A stretch of DNA of 22,163 bases from an uncultured Oscillospiraceae bacterium (GCA_934457235.1 CAKSHT010000018.1:1-22163); one strand, 5' to 3'; numbered from the stretch's first letter, positions 1-9,042 are shown. The notes: generated from the sequence alone by a model not told the origin. Made by a program: numbers and translations.

Positions 1-1105
1 CCCAGCCGAATACGACCATCACGAACGTATACAGCCAGCTGAAAAACGCGGGGATCTTCTCCAGGACTTTTCCGAGGAACAGGCGCTCGATGACTATGAG
101 AAGTCCGAAATACGCGCCCCAGAGCATGAAGTTCCAGCTTGCACCGTGCCAGATACCGGTTATCGTCCAGACGATGAGCAGATTGATTATCGTGCGCGGA
201 AGTCCCTTGCGGCTGCCGCCGAGCGGGAAGTAGATGTAGCTCTTGAACCAGTCGCCGAGGGTGATGTGCCATCTGCGCCAGAATTCAGAAACGCTGTGGC
301 TCATGTACGGATAGTTGAAGTTCTCCGGGAAATTGAAGCCCATCATCTTGCCCAGACCGATGGCCATGTCCGAATATCCGCTGAAATCAAAGTATATCTG
401 GAACGTGAACGCGAGAATTCCCATCCATGCCGTTGCCGCGGAAAGACCGCCGTATTCAAGCGCCTTTATCTCCGTCCACAGCATACCGATGTTGTTTGCG
501 ATGAGCACCTTCTTGCCTAGTCCCACAATGAAGCGTGAAATACCATCGCCGACCATCTTTTCGGTTATCGTGCGCTCGTCTATCTCGTTCTGGATATCCT
601 CATACCTTACGATAGGACCTGCGACTATCTGCGGAAACAGCGTAACGAACGCCATGAAGCTGACGGCGTTCTTCTGCACCTTTATCTGTCTGCGATAGAG
701 GTCGATGGTGTAGCTCATCGACTGGAAAGTGAAGAAGCTGATACCGACAGGCAGCGGCAGGTTCGGATTAGGTATCGCAAGACCGAACCACGCATTCAGC
801 GACTCTATGATGAATCCCAGGTACTTGAACGTACCAAGCAGACCGAGGTTCATTATCAGCGACACCAGCAGACACGCCGTCCGTATCTTTGGCCGGTCGT
901 CGAATTTGTCGATAATTCGTCCGGCGGTGTAGTCGATGAACGTCGAGAGTATCATTACCAGGACGTAAATAGGCTCGCCCCAGGCATAAAACACAAGTCC
1001 GCTGACGAGAATTACCACGTTCTTCGCCTTTTTCGGAACGAGATAATAAATTATCAGCGTTATCGGCAGAAACGCGAACAGAAAAGTTAAGCTGGAAAAT
1101 ACCAT
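1..1105 (-). CDS. MBOAT family O-acyltransferase (AlgI/DltB-like), partial
   Basis: Polytopic membrane O-acyltransferase of the AlgI/PatA/DltB group, which moves acyl (usually acetyl) groups across the membrane onto a cell-surface polymer. The frame is open from the ATG at 1105 to the left edge, giving 368 residues without a stop, so the C-terminus lies outside the window. I read the family signatures in order: LPVGISFFTFQSMSY (about residues 117-132), DFSGYSDMAIG (240-250), FWRRWHITLGDWF (275-287, His280) and GIWHGASWNF (317-326) with the expected catalytic His320. Many hydrophobic segments separate them. It starts 38 bases after the rnmV stop and has only a weak ribosome site, so it may be the last or near-last gene of that transcript. 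AlgI-type proteins usually act with an SGNH-hydrolase partner (AlgJ/DltD-like); that gene would be expected further left. Substrate unknown. Confidence 0.9.
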   Translation of the reverse strand, partial: MVFSSLTFLFAFLPITLIIYYLVPKKAKNVVILVSGLVFYAWGEPIYVLVMILSTFIDYTAGRIIDKFDDRPKIRTACLLVSLIMNLGLLGTFKYLGFIIESLNAWFGLAIPNPNLPLPVGISFFTFQSMSYTIDLYRRQIKVQKNAVSFMAFVTLFPQIVAGPIVRYEDIQNEIDERTITEKMVGDGISRFIVGLGKKVLIANNIGMLWTEIKALEYGGLSAATAWMGILAFTFQIYFDFSGYSDMAIGLGKMMGFNFPENFNYPYMSHSVSEFWRRWHITLGDWFKSYIYFPLGGSRKGLPRTIINLLIVWTITGIWHGASWNFMLWGAYFGLLIVIERLFLGKVLEKIPAFFSWLYTFVMVVFGW

Positions 1106-1143
1106 ATATGCACCATTATCCGGGAACGCCCCGGAACTTTCCG

Positions 1144-1752
1144 TCAGGCTCCCCCTTTATCATCTCCGTCCATCTTCCGGACGGCTTCGAGAAATCCGCT
1201 GCGTGTATACATCTTGTTGACTACCTCCAGCAGCAGCTTTGCTGAAAGCAGCTCCGGCAGACCAAGCGACCTCTGAAGCCGCTGGCGTCGCTGCGTACAG
1301 TTTTCTCCGCCGATAAGCCCGCAGTCCATAAGGTCCGCACGTGTTATCGGCTCCCCCGGCTCTGCGGGGGATTCCTCCGGGACTGCCCCGGCGTTTATGA
1401 GCGCCTGCTCTATCAGTTCGTCCGGGATACCCTCTACGCCGAGCTTGCCCTGCTTTGAGGGCTGCGCCTTGCGCCGCTCCTTGCCGTGGATATCCGGGGT
1501 GACTGCGTTGAGCACCTCGCCCTGCTTCACGATGCTGCGTATGAACGAACGTATCTGAAATCCCGCGCTGTCGCTGTCCGTCAGAATTATTATCCCGGTC
1601 TTTGCCGCGAGGGATTTTATCAGCTCCTGCTTCTGCTTGTCCTTATAGATGGAAAAGCCATTCGTACATATCACAACCGCGTCCGTGATGTTGGAAAGGC
1701 GTATCTTGTCGTAGCGTCCCTCCACTATTATTGCTTGTTTTATCCTCAACAT
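1144..1752 (-). CDS. rnmV: Ribonuclease M5
   Basis: Ribonuclease M5 makes the final cuts on 5S rRNA precursors in low-GC Gram-positive bacteria. The 202-residue product has an N-terminal TOPRIM domain: the glutamate motif VEGRYDK at residues 10-16 (Glu11) and the metal-binding DSDSAG at 59-64 (Asp59, Asp61). It also has the family's HGKERRKAQPSKQGKLGVEG stretch just after (about 89-108). The C-terminal half is the usual 5S-binding region. Length is normal for the family. The ATG lies 3 bases after the holA stop, and its ribosome site (GCAGGCGG) overlaps the holA end, so translation is probably coupled. In many Firmicutes rnmV sits beside ksgA; here it sits between holA and an acyltransferase. 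Confidence 0.92.
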   Translation of the reverse strand: MLRIKQAIIVEGRYDKIRLSNITDAVVICTNGFSIYKDKQKQELIKSLAAKTGIIILTDSDSAGFQIRSFIRSIVKQGEVLNAVTPDIHGKERRKAQPSKQGKLGVEGIPDELIEQALINAGAVPEESPAEPGEPITRADLMDCGLIGGENCTQRRQRLQRSLGLPELLSAKLLLEVVNKMYTRSGFLEAVRKMDGDDKGGA

Positions 1753-1755
1753 ACA

Positions 1756-2816
1756 CTACCGCCTGCGGTTTATGGCTGAAAGCTCTATCACCGCGCGCTC
1801 CAGAAGTATCCGACTGTCCGCCTTTGACGAATTCATCAGCAGATTGGTGCGGAAAAGCACCTCCAGGCAGCGCCTGAGATTATCCTCCGGGATCGAGCGC
1901 ACTGCGGTGCAGGTCTTGCCGAAGAAAAACGCCCTGCCGCCGAAATACCCGAAATCCGCCGCTGCCTGCTGAGAACTTTTCCGGGCGTTCTGCGCAAGCT
2001 TCGCACGGTAGTTGTCAACGAACGCGCCGGACAGCGCGCCGAGTATCATCATCGGCTCCTCGCGCTGCTGGAACAGCTCGTCCATCATTTTCAGCGCTTC
2101 TGCGGTCCTGCCCGCCAGGATGTTCGACGAAAGGTCGTAGGCGCTGGCGTCAAGCAGCTTCGGCGTCAGCGCGTCAATCAGCTCCTTGGTTATCTCCCCG
2201 GACTGCTGGCAGCTGCACAGCTTCTCTACCTCGTTCTGTATCAGCGTGAGGCTGCGCCCGCACATTCCCGAAAGATACATCGCGTTCTGCTCCGAGAGCG
2301 TGCAGCCCATCTTCTGCGCCTTTTTCGCCGCCATCGCCGCGGTCGTCGCCGCCGGGAGGTACTGCATTTTGCACACCATTCCGCATTTTTCCACGGTCTG
2401 TATCAGCTTCTTGGTCTTGGCTTTCGGCTTTATGTCGTCGATGTCAAGACCCGTCTGACAGATTACCATAATAGTGGTGTCCGGAAGCTCCTCAATAAGC
2501 TTCAGAAGCTCCTTGTGGCTGTCGTTGTCCATGTCCTCTGCGTCGAGGTCGGTTATTTTCACGCACTTGTGCTCCGCGAAGAACGGCAGGCTCTCCGCGA
2601 AGTCCGACAGTGAGTGCGGATCCGGCGCGCCGCGCAGCTTCATGAAATTCAGCCCGTCGGACTGATCTCCGCCCGCCGCCGCGACTATCTTGTCCGCGTA
2701 CATTCTCGTGAGGAACGTTTCCTCGCCGTACAGGTAGTACACCGGGCGCAGCTTCCCGGCTTTCAGCTCGGATTTCAGCGTTGCTTCAGCGGTGAGCGCG
2801 AATACCTGCTTCGCCA

Positions 2817-2817
<1 letters not shown>
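1756..2817 (-). CDS. holA: DNA polymerase III subunit delta
   Basis: Delta is the clamp-loader subunit that opens the beta sliding clamp during replication. The 353-residue protein begins with the typical delta region: KLRPVYYLYGEETFLTR at about residues 22-38, with the family's hallmark YLYGEE. It continues through an AAA+-like fold (LSDFAESLPFFAEHKCVKI, then the ELPDTTIMVICQTG strand) and ends in a helical collar region. Length matches the family. The start ATG overlaps the stop of the upstream HIT gene by one base (TAATG), which implies translational coupling, and rnmV follows 3 bases later. A shared transcript of these genes is inferred from spacing. Confidence 0.93.
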
Positions 2818-3161
<344 letters not shown>

Positions 3162-3218
3162 TTACCTCCTGAAAATTAAACATGGTTTGTTGTGATAAGG
3201 TTACGTTCGTAGCTGAAT

Positions 3219-3569
3219 TTACATCGCGACAGCGGAGACCACGCCGACTATAAGCCCCACGACAGCCATGACTCCGAAGAATATCACCCAGTTCTTTATA
3301 GTGTGGATATCCCTTGCCTGGCGCATCGCGATAAGGCGCTCTATCTCCTCGGCAGTCATGTCCGGAACTGCGCTTTCGACCGTGCAGTACTCGCGGCGCC
3401 CGTCAACGGAAGTTGCGTAAATGCCCTCCGGGAGCGGCTTGTCCTCGTTTTCAAGCTTCTGGTACCCAACCGTGGTTTCCTTGTCGCTGATGATGTTCTT
3501 TCTGATAAATCCGCTTTCGGTCATCAGACGTACATACTCTACACCGGCGTCTGAGCTTTTATAGGTCAT
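3219..3569 (-). CDS. Small C-terminally membrane-anchored protein, unknown function
   Basis: I do not recognise this family. The product is 116 residues: a soluble, charged N-terminal part (about 1-88) and one hydrophobic segment near the end (about 92-115, NWVIFFGVMAVVGLIVGVV), so it looks tail-anchored or single-pass. Just before the membrane segment is an amphipathic stretch, MTAEEIERLIAMRQARDIHT. An in-frame ATG exists further upstream at 3620, but GGAGGA (3577-3582) lies 7 bases before the ATG at 3569, which makes the shorter start better. It sits 120 bases after alaS, separated by a 12-bp hairpin, and 60 bases before the HIT gene. No clear own promoter is seen, so it may be read from alaS or from a weak promoter in the gap. 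Confidence 0.7.
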   Translation of the reverse strand: MTYKSSDAGVEYVRLMTESGFIRKNIISDKETTVGYQKLENEDKPLPEGIYATSVDGRREYCTVESAVPDMTAEEIERLIAMRQARDIHTIKNWVIFFGVMAVVGLIVGVVSAVAM

Positions 3570-3576
3570 GCGCTGT

Positions 3577-3582
3577 TCCTCC
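3577..3582 (-). promoter_or_regulatory. Ribosome binding site that decides the start at 3569
   Basis: GGAGGA on the minus strand, 7 bases from the ATG at 3569. It lies inside the longer open frame that begins at 3620, so the longer start is unlikely. Confidence 0.7.
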
Positions 3583-3630
3583 ATGATTACATCCCAACAA
3601 TTTACAATTGCAACTTTCACGATTACTAAT

Positions 3631-3668
3631 AATGTCGTTTTCCCCGAATGAACAAAGAAAACGACATT
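3631..3668 (-). terminator. Hairpin after alaS (possible terminator)
   Basis: A perfect 12-bp stem (AATGTCGTTTTC paired with GAAAACGACATT) with a 14-base loop lies 21 bases after the alaS stop. It is followed on the minus strand by ATTAGT rather than a T-run, so it may be a weak terminator, a processing site or an operator for the downstream small gene. Confidence 0.45.
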
Positions 3669-3689
3669 TCAGACTTGTTTTATATTATC

Positions 3690-6335
3690 TTACTTGATAT
3701 ACTTTGCAGCGATATCAGCAGCGGCAGCCAGTGCGTCCTTTATCCTGGAAGCGTCCGGGATACCCGCCATAGCCTGGTCGGGCTTTCCGCCGCCCTTGCC
3801 GCCTGCAACAGCCGCGATCTCACGTACCAGAGTGCCTGCGTTCGCGCCCTTTGCAACCGCGCTCTTGGAGCACTTGCAGAGAATGCTGCTCTTGCCCTCG
3901 GCAGTACCAGCCAGCACTGCAACAAAGCAGTCGAACTTGTCCGCCAGGGAATCGCCGATCTTGCGGAGACCGTCAGCGCCGGTTCCGTCAAGAGCCGCGG
4001 TGATTATCTTAACTCCTGCGATTTCGGGGCAGCCTGCGCCGATGTCGCCCATCTGAGCGTTTGCGGCAGCCTGCGCCATGCTCTCGATCTTCTTGTCCTT
4101 CTCGCGAAGCTCGGACATAACACTCTCGCAGCGGTGTACAAGCTCGTTGGAGTTGGATACCTTAAGCACGTCGGAAGCCTTCGCTATAGTATCCTTCATG
4201 GAGTTGAGCAGGTTCAGAACGTTCAGACCTGTAACAGCCTCGATACGTCTTACGCCGCTTGCAACGGAGGATTCGGAAACTATCTTGAACAGACCCGCTT
4301 CAGCGGAGTTCTTCAGATGAGTACCGCCGCAGAACTCGGTGGAGTACTCGCCGACGGATACAACGCGTACTACGTCGCCGTATTTCTCGCCGAACAGCGC
4401 CATAGCGCCCTTCTTCTTGGCCTCTTCAATGGGAAGTTCCTCGGTCACGACCGGAACAGCCGCCATGATCACGTTATTTACATATTCCTCTATCTTAGCC
4501 AGCTCCTCGGTAGTTACCGCGCTGAAATGGCTAAAGTCGAAGCGGCACTGATACGGGTCAACATAGGAACCTGCCTGGTGAACGTGGTCGCCCAGCACAT
4601 GTCTGAGAGCCGCCTGGAGGATATGCGCACAGGTGTGATTGCGCTGTGTAGCCGCGCGCTTCTCGGTGTCTACCTTTGCGGTGACGGTTTCACCGGCAGC
4701 AAATCCACCGCTTACGACCTTACCATTAGAAATAAACGCGCCGTTGGTGAGCTTCTGTGTATTGGAAATTTCGATAACATTGTCGCCGGTAACCACAGTA
4801 CCGCAGTCGCCGACCTGACCGCCCATCTCTGCATAGAACGGAGTTTCCTCAAGAATTACGGAAACATCGTCGCCCTCCTCGCAGAGTTCAGAGATCTCGC
4901 CGTTCTTCACGATGGCAAGCAGCCTGGTCTGCTTCTCAAGCTCGGTGTAGCCAACGAATGTAGTCTTGTAAGCGTCGAGCGCGGAGTTCTTGGCGTTGTC
5001 CCAGCCGCCGCCGAGCTTCTTGTTTGCGCGTGCGGTGGATTTCTGCTCCTGCATGTACTTCTTGAAGCCCTCCTCGTCCGCCTCAAGTCCCTTTTCGTGG
5101 AGTATCTCCTTGGTGAGGTCGAGTGGGAAGCCATAAGTGTCGTGCAGCTTGAATACGTCAGCGCCGTCGAGGGTCTTTTCGCCAGACTTCTCCAACTTAT
5201 CGATCATCTCGTTAAGAATATCTGTGCCCTTGTCGACGGTCTTTGCGAAGCTCTCTTCTTCGGTCTGGATGACCTTCTTGATGTAAGCGCGCTTCTCGTC
5301 CAGTTCGGGATAAGCGGAGAGATTCTCGTTGATAACAGTGTCGCATACATCGTGCAGGAACGGCTTTGTGCAGCCAAGAAGTCTGCCGTGTCTTGCGGCT
5401 CTTCTGAGCAGTCTGCGGAGAACGTAGCCTCTGCCCTCGTTGGAGGGAAGAACGCCGTCGCCTACCATGAATGTTGTGCTTCTGATGTGGTCGGTGATAA
5501 CGCGCAGGGAAACGTCCTTAACGGGGTCTGCCTTGTAGTCAACGCCGACAATGGAGCTTATCTTCTTGAGAATATTCTGGACTGTATCTACCTCGAAAAG
5601 GTTGTCAACGTCCTGCATTACGCACGCAAGGCGCTCCAGACCCATACCAGTGTCGATGTTCTTGGTCTTGAGCTGAGTATAGTTGCCGTGACCGTCGTTA
5701 TCAAACTGGGTAAATACGTTGTTCCAGATCTCGATGATACGGTCGCAGTCGCCGACTTCCTCGAAGTTGTCCTGACCGATGTGGTCGAAGTGGCCGTACT
5801 TCTCGCCGCGGTCGTAGTGAATCTCAGAGCAGGGGCCGCAGGGACCGCTGCCGTGCTCCCAGAAGTTATCAGCCTTGCCAAGCTTGATGATACGCTCGCG
5901 GGGAACGCCGACCTCGTTAGCCCAGATATCTCCGGCTTCGTCGTCCTGCTCGTAGATAGTTACCCACAGGCGCTCCGGCGGGATCTCCAGAACCTTTGTG
6001 AGATACTCCCATGCCCATGCGATAGCCTCGTGCTTGAAGTAATCGCCGAAGGAAAAGTTACCCAGCATCTCGAAGTAGGTGCCGTGACGTGCGGTCTTGC
6101 CGACATTCTCGATATCGGGGGTTCTGATGCACTTCTGGCAGGTGGTAACGCGGTGGCGCGGCGGCTCCTCGATACCCTGGAAGTATTTCTTGAGCGGCGT
6201 CATGCCGGCGTTGATAAGCAGAACGGAGTTATCTCCCTGCGGAACCAGCGGAAAGCTGTTCAGACGCAGGTGTCCCTTGCTCTCAAAGAAACTGAGGTAG
6301 CTTTCGCGGAGGTCATTAAGTCCAGTCCATTTCAT
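3690..6335 (-). CDS. alaS: Alanine-tRNA ligase
   Basis: Charges tRNA-Ala with alanine and clears mischarged Ser/Gly. The 881-residue product is full length. Class II catalytic core: HGTYFEMLGNFSFGDYF at residues 84-100, SGPCGPCSEIHYDRG at 163-177, and motif 3 TGMGLERL at 229-236. Editing domain: zinc-site motifs HTCAH (His567, His571) and CGGTH (Cys669, His673). C-terminal DHHA1/C-Ala domain ends with GGKGGGKPDQAMAG at about 845-858. The frame runs 27 codons further upstream, but the ATG at 6335 gives the conserved MKWTGLNDLR start and is preceded by AGAGGA. The leader from its promoter is only about 55 bases, too short for a T-box. A 903-codon frame lies antisense to this gene and is a codon-usage shadow. 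Confidence 0.98.
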   Translation of the reverse strand: MKWTGLNDLRESYLSFFESKGHLRLNSFPLVPQGDNSVLLINAGMTPLKKYFQGIEEPPRHRVTTCQKCIRTPDIENVGKTARHGTYFEMLGNFSFGDYFKHEAIAWAWEYLTKVLEIPPERLWVTIYEQDDEAGDIWANEVGVPRERIIKLGKADNFWEHGSGPCGPCSEIHYDRGEKYGHFDHIGQDNFEEVGDCDRIIEIWNNVFTQFDNDGHGNYTQLKTKNIDTGMGLERLACVMQDVDNLFEVDTVQNILKKISSIVGVDYKADPVKDVSLRVITDHIRSTTFMVGDGVLPSNEGRGYVLRRLLRRAARHGRLLGCTKPFLHDVCDTVINENLSAYPELDEKRAYIKKVIQTEEESFAKTVDKGTDILNEMIDKLEKSGEKTLDGADVFKLHDTYGFPLDLTKEILHEKGLEADEEGFKKYMQEQKSTARANKKLGGGWDNAKNSALDAYKTTFVGYTELEKQTRLLAIVKNGEISELCEEGDDVSVILEETPFYAEMGGQVGDCGTVVTGDNVIEISNTQKLTNGAFISNGKVVSGGFAAGETVTAKVDTEKRAATQRNHTCAHILQAALRHVLGDHVHQAGSYVDPYQCRFDFSHFSAVTTEELAKIEEYVNNVIMAAVPVVTEELPIEEAKKKGAMALFGEKYGDVVRVVSVGEYSTEFCGGTHLKNSAEAGLFKIVSESSVASGVRRIEAVTGLNVLNLLNSMKDTIAKASDVLKVSNSNELVHRCESVMSELREKDKKIESMAQAAANAQMGDIGAGCPEIAGVKIITAALDGTGADGLRKIGDSLADKFDCFVAVLAGTAEGKSSILCKCSKSAVAKGANAGTLVREIAAVAGGKGGGKPDQAMAGIPDASRIKDALAAAADIAAKYIK

Positions 6336-6395
6336 ATTTTTGTCCTCTTTTTTGTTTAAGATATAGTAGTCCTTATGGAATACGCATACATATTT

Positions 6396-6423
6396 ATTAT
6401 ACATCTTTTTACGCAAAAGTCAA
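6396..6423 (-). promoter_or_regulatory. Sigma-A promoter of alaS
   Basis: TTGACT (6418-6423), 16-base spacer, TATAAT (6396-6401) on the minus strand. This places transcription start near 6389, about 55 bases before the alaS ATG. It lies just after the galT terminator, so alaS has its own transcription unit. Confidence 0.8.
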
Positions 6424-6489
6424 TAGAAGAATATGGATATAATCTTTTGCCGCGCTGGTACGGATTTTGTATGTTTTATCCAAACAGAT

Positions 6490-6520
6490 ACAAAAACGGG
6501 AGGGGCAAAACCCTCCCGTG
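6490..6520 (-). terminator. Terminator of galT
   Basis: On the minus strand the stem ACGGGAGGG pairs with CCCTCCCGT around a 6-base loop and is followed by TTTTTG. It lies 12 bases after the galT stop. Confidence 0.85.
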
Positions 6521-6531
6521 CATATTTTACA

Positions 6532-8025
6532 TCATCTTACAGAATCCACAAACCGCAAGAACGCTGCCTGACCCTCCGGGGTACGCTTGTAAACTCCGGC
6601 GTCCTCCAGGACCTCCAGGAACACCTTGCCGATCTCCTGCTCAAGGATCCCGCGCGCCGTGCTCTCGCTGAACTCCGGGTGTCTTGCCAGGACGTCCGCC
6701 GCCCACTCTGCGTGGCAGGTAAGCTCCGGGATGCCGCGGAGATCCTCGCCGCCGAGCATCGCTTTCTCCAGCATCACCATTTCCTTTGAAAGTCTGGAGG
6801 GGAGCACCGCAAGACCCATGACCTCGATAAGACCGATGTTCTCCTTCTTTATGTGGTGGAGGGAGGGCTTCGGGTGGAACACGCCAAGCGGTCTGTCGGC
6901 GGTGGTTATGTTGTTTCTGAGCACCAGGTCGCACTCGTATTTATCGCCGTTCCTGCGGGCGATGGGGGTTATCGTGTTGTGCGGAACTCCGTCAGTCTCC
7001 GCGAATATGAACGCGCTCTCATCGGAGTAAGCGCGCCACTTCACCAGAATGGAGTTGCAGCACTCCGCGAGCTGATGGCGGTCAGCGGAGGAAACGCGGA
7101 TAACGGACATCGGCCACTTAACGATACCTGCGGTGACTTCGGGATATTCCGCCATAGTGAACGGAGTTTCCACCGGAGCCTTTGCCATCGCGAACGTGTA
7201 GCCGCCGCCCTGGAAGTGCTCGTGGCTGAGTATCGAGCCGCCGACGATCGGCAGATCGGCGTTGGAGCCTACGATATAATGCGGCAGGTAGTCGATTATG
7301 TCGAAAAGCTTGTCGAACACGGAGCGGTCGATCTTCATCGGGATATGCTTTTCATTGAAAACGATGCAGTGCTCGTTGTAATATCCATATGGAGAATACT
7401 GTATCTGCCACTCCTCGCCGTTGACGTTCAGCGGAATGGGGCGCAGGTTCTGGCGCGCCGGGTGGGTCGCATGTCCCGGAAATCCGGCGTTCTCCGGGCA
7501 GAGCTGGCATTTGGGATATGCGGAAGCTTTCTGGTTGCGCGCCGCCGCGATGTCACGGGGGTCTTTTTCGGGCTTGGAGCAGTTTATCGTGATGTCCAGA
7601 GTGCCGTATTCGCAGTCGTACAGCCACTTCATGTCCTTGGCTATTCTTCCGGCGCGGACGTAATTCAGCTTCTTGCTTATGTCGAAGTACCAGTCGGTGG
7701 CCTTTTTCGGGGACTCCGCGTACAGTCTGCGGAATTCCGCGATCACTTCACGGGGCATCGGCGTAAGGATACCCATGAGCCTGGTGTCGAACAGGTCGCG
7801 TGAGTTCGCGGTGTCCGCTATCATGCCGTTTTCGATGGCATACGCTATCAGCGGCGCCAGGATATCGTCAATGCTCTCTCCGGCGTAATTTCCGGTGCAT
7901 TCCTGCCAGTCGGTGAGCTTCAGCGTTTCCATCAGCTGGTTGCGGAGTACGTAAACATCATCCTTTGTGATAAGGTCGTTTGCCAGGGCGTAGTCGATGA
8001 GCTTCTGTACATTTTCACAAATCAT
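6532..8025 (-). CDS. galT: UDP-glucose--hexose-1-phosphate uridylyltransferase (class II GalT)
   Basis: Leloir pathway enzyme that swaps UMP between UDP-glucose and galactose-1-phosphate. At 497 residues it fits the long class II form found mostly in Firmicutes, not the ~350-residue E. coli form. Visible features: CQLCPENAGFPGHATHPARQ at 173-192, the substrate region ending YSPYGYYNEHCIVF (210-223), and the active-site motif SHEHFQGG at 267-274 (His268, His270). The frame extends upstream to 8097, but the ATG at 8025 is preceded by AAAGGAGAG with 6-base spacing and starts the normal MICENVQKL. It is divergent from the araC-type gene, which makes that regulator a likely controller. galK and galE are not in the window. 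Confidence 0.95.
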   Translation of the reverse strand: MICENVQKLIDYALANDLITKDDVYVLRNQLMETLKLTDWQECTGNYAGESIDDILAPLIAYAIENGMIADTANSRDLFDTRLMGILTPMPREVIAEFRRLYAESPKKATDWYFDISKKLNYVRAGRIAKDMKWLYDCEYGTLDITINCSKPEKDPRDIAAARNQKASAYPKCQLCPENAGFPGHATHPARQNLRPIPLNVNGEEWQIQYSPYGYYNEHCIVFNEKHIPMKIDRSVFDKLFDIIDYLPHYIVGSNADLPIVGGSILSHEHFQGGGYTFAMAKAPVETPFTMAEYPEVTAGIVKWPMSVIRVSSADRHQLAECCNSILVKWRAYSDESAFIFAETDGVPHNTITPIARRNGDKYECDLVLRNNITTADRPLGVFHPKPSLHHIKKENIGLIEVMGLAVLPSRLSKEMVMLEKAMLGGEDLRGIPELTCHAEWAADVLARHPEFSESTARGILEQEIGKVFLEVLEDAGVYKRTPEGQAAFLRFVDSVR

Positions 8026-8064
8026 GGGTAACTCTCCTTTTCGGTGCTTTGTTACCTTAATTCT

Positions 8065-8099
8065 ATCATACCGCCGGACGATATGCCATGAACACAATT
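8065..8099 (-). promoter_or_regulatory. Probable galT promoter, activator-dependent type
   Basis: A TATGAT -10 element lies at 8065-8070 (TAGAAT at 8060-8065 is an alternative). The -35 position (about 8088-8093) has no TTGACA-like sequence. Instead it is covered by the proximal copy of the direct repeat at 8087-8099. This is the layout of a promoter that needs an AraC-type activator. Inferred from sequence layout only. Confidence 0.5.
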
Positions 8100-8120
8100 A
8101 AACAAAACATGGACAAAATG
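8087..8120. promoter_or_regulatory. Direct repeat, candidate AraC-type operator
   Basis: CATGAACACAATT (8087-8099) and CATGGACAAAATG (8108-8120) match at 10 of 13 positions and are offset by exactly 21 bp, two helical turns. AraC-family proteins carry two HTH units and commonly bind such tandem half-sites. The repeat lies between galT and the araC-type gene. Confidence 0.55.
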
Positions 8121-8132
8121 ATACTGGAGCTA

Positions 8133-8161
8133 TTGAAAAATCTCACTTGATGATGTATAAT
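8133..8161 (+). promoter_or_regulatory. Sigma-A promoter of the araC-type gene
   Basis: TTGAAA (8133-8138), 17-base spacer, TATAAT (8156-8161). Start of transcription would be near 8168, about 17 bases before the ATG. The candidate operator ends 12 bases upstream of the -35. Confidence 0.8.
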
Positions 8162-8184
8162 GAATAGCGAAAGGAAGTGCCGTC

Positions 8185-9042
8185 ATGTACACAAACGTTG
8201 CATATCTGCATAACTCCCTCGCGGATATTGCGGACGACAGTCGTTCGCTCATCGTGCGCAGCTGCGGATATTACAGGATAATAAACCGCATGGAGTTCCA
8301 CACCGACAGACCCTCCGGGCGCCGGGATTTCCAGCTGCTTTACATAGCCAAGGGCAAGGGATATTTCACCATCGGCGGGAAGCTCCGCACGCTGACGGAG
8401 GGAAGCATGATACTCTACCGCCCGGACGAGCCGCAGCACTATTTCTACCGCGCAGCGGACAAGACAGAGGTATACTGGGTGCACTTCACGGGCCGCGACG
8501 CAGCGGAGCTTCTGAAATACTACGAGCTTCCGGACTCGGAGAACATGTTCCGCACAGGTTCATCGGCGGATATTCAATGGCTATACCGGCAGATGATACA
8601 GGAATTACAGCTGTGCCGCCAGAATTACGAGGAGTTACTCGCACTGATACTGCGACACCTTTTCATCGTGGTGAACCGCTGTCTGACGGAGGGCAGCCGC
8701 GACGTTGACACCCTCGGAGAGATCGAGCGTGCCACGCATTATTTTAACGAGAACTACCGCCAGCCGATAAACATCGAGGAATACGCGGCGGCGCGGCACA
8801 TGTCGGCGTGCTGGTTTATCCGGAGCTTCCGCCGGGCGGTGAAGCAGACGCCGATGCAGTACATTCTGTCGCTGAGAATGTCCAACGCACAGAGCCTGCT
8901 TGAAGCCACGGAATATAACGTGACGGAGGTCGCGGCGGCTGTTGGGTATGACGATCCGCTGTATTTCAGCAGGCTTTTCCGCCGGCACACCGGGGTCTCC
9001 CCGACAGAGTACAGACGGAGGATGAACGGAAGAGCGACATAA
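8185..9042 (+). CDS. AraC family transcriptional regulator
   Basis: 285 residues with the usual two-part layout. An N-terminal cupin-like sugar-sensing domain spans about 30-105 (RRDFQLLYIAKGKGYFTIGG, then the conserved LYRPDEPQHYFY at 77-88). A C-terminal double HTH domain spans about 190-280, including INIEEYAAARHMSACWFIRS and the second helix-turn-helix VTEVAAAVGYDDPLYFSRLF at 246-265, then GVSPTEYRRR. The start is supported by AAAGGAAG 8 bases upstream and a strong promoter. It is divergent from galT and lies near a sugar ABC operon and a GH2 gene, so control of galactoside use is the likely role. The inducer is unknown. Confidence 0.93.
   Translation: MYTNVAYLHNSLADIADDSRSLIVRSCGYYRIINRMEFHTDRPSGRRDFQLLYIAKGKGYFTIGGKLRTLTEGSMILYRPDEPQHYFYRAADKTEVYWVHFTGRDAAELLKYYELPDSENMFRTGSSADIQWLYRQMIQELQLCRQNYEELLALILRHLFIVVNRCLTEGSRDVDTLGEIERATHYFNENYRQPINIEEYAAARHMSACWFIRSFRRAVKQTPMQYILSLRMSNAQSLLEATEYNVTEVAAAVGYDDPLYFSRLFRRHTGVSPTEYRRRMNGRAT

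Noticed and set aside
146..932. Three plus-strand frames at the left edge
   Set aside because: They lie opposite the MBOAT gene, whose motifs are clear on the minus strand.
3648..6359. 903-codon open frame on the plus strand opposite alaS
   Set aside because: Antisense shadow produced by codon usage in alaS. The alaS product matches its family end to end, and the plus frame has no recognisable domain or credible ribosome site.
6336..6531. T-box riboswitch upstream of alaS
   Set aside because: The promoter leaves a leader of only about 55 bases, too short for a T-box, and no T-box consensus or antiterminator is visible. The hairpin in the region is the galT terminator.
6853..7803. 316-codon plus-strand frame inside galT
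   Set aside because: Shadow frame. GalT motifs on the minus strand are complete.
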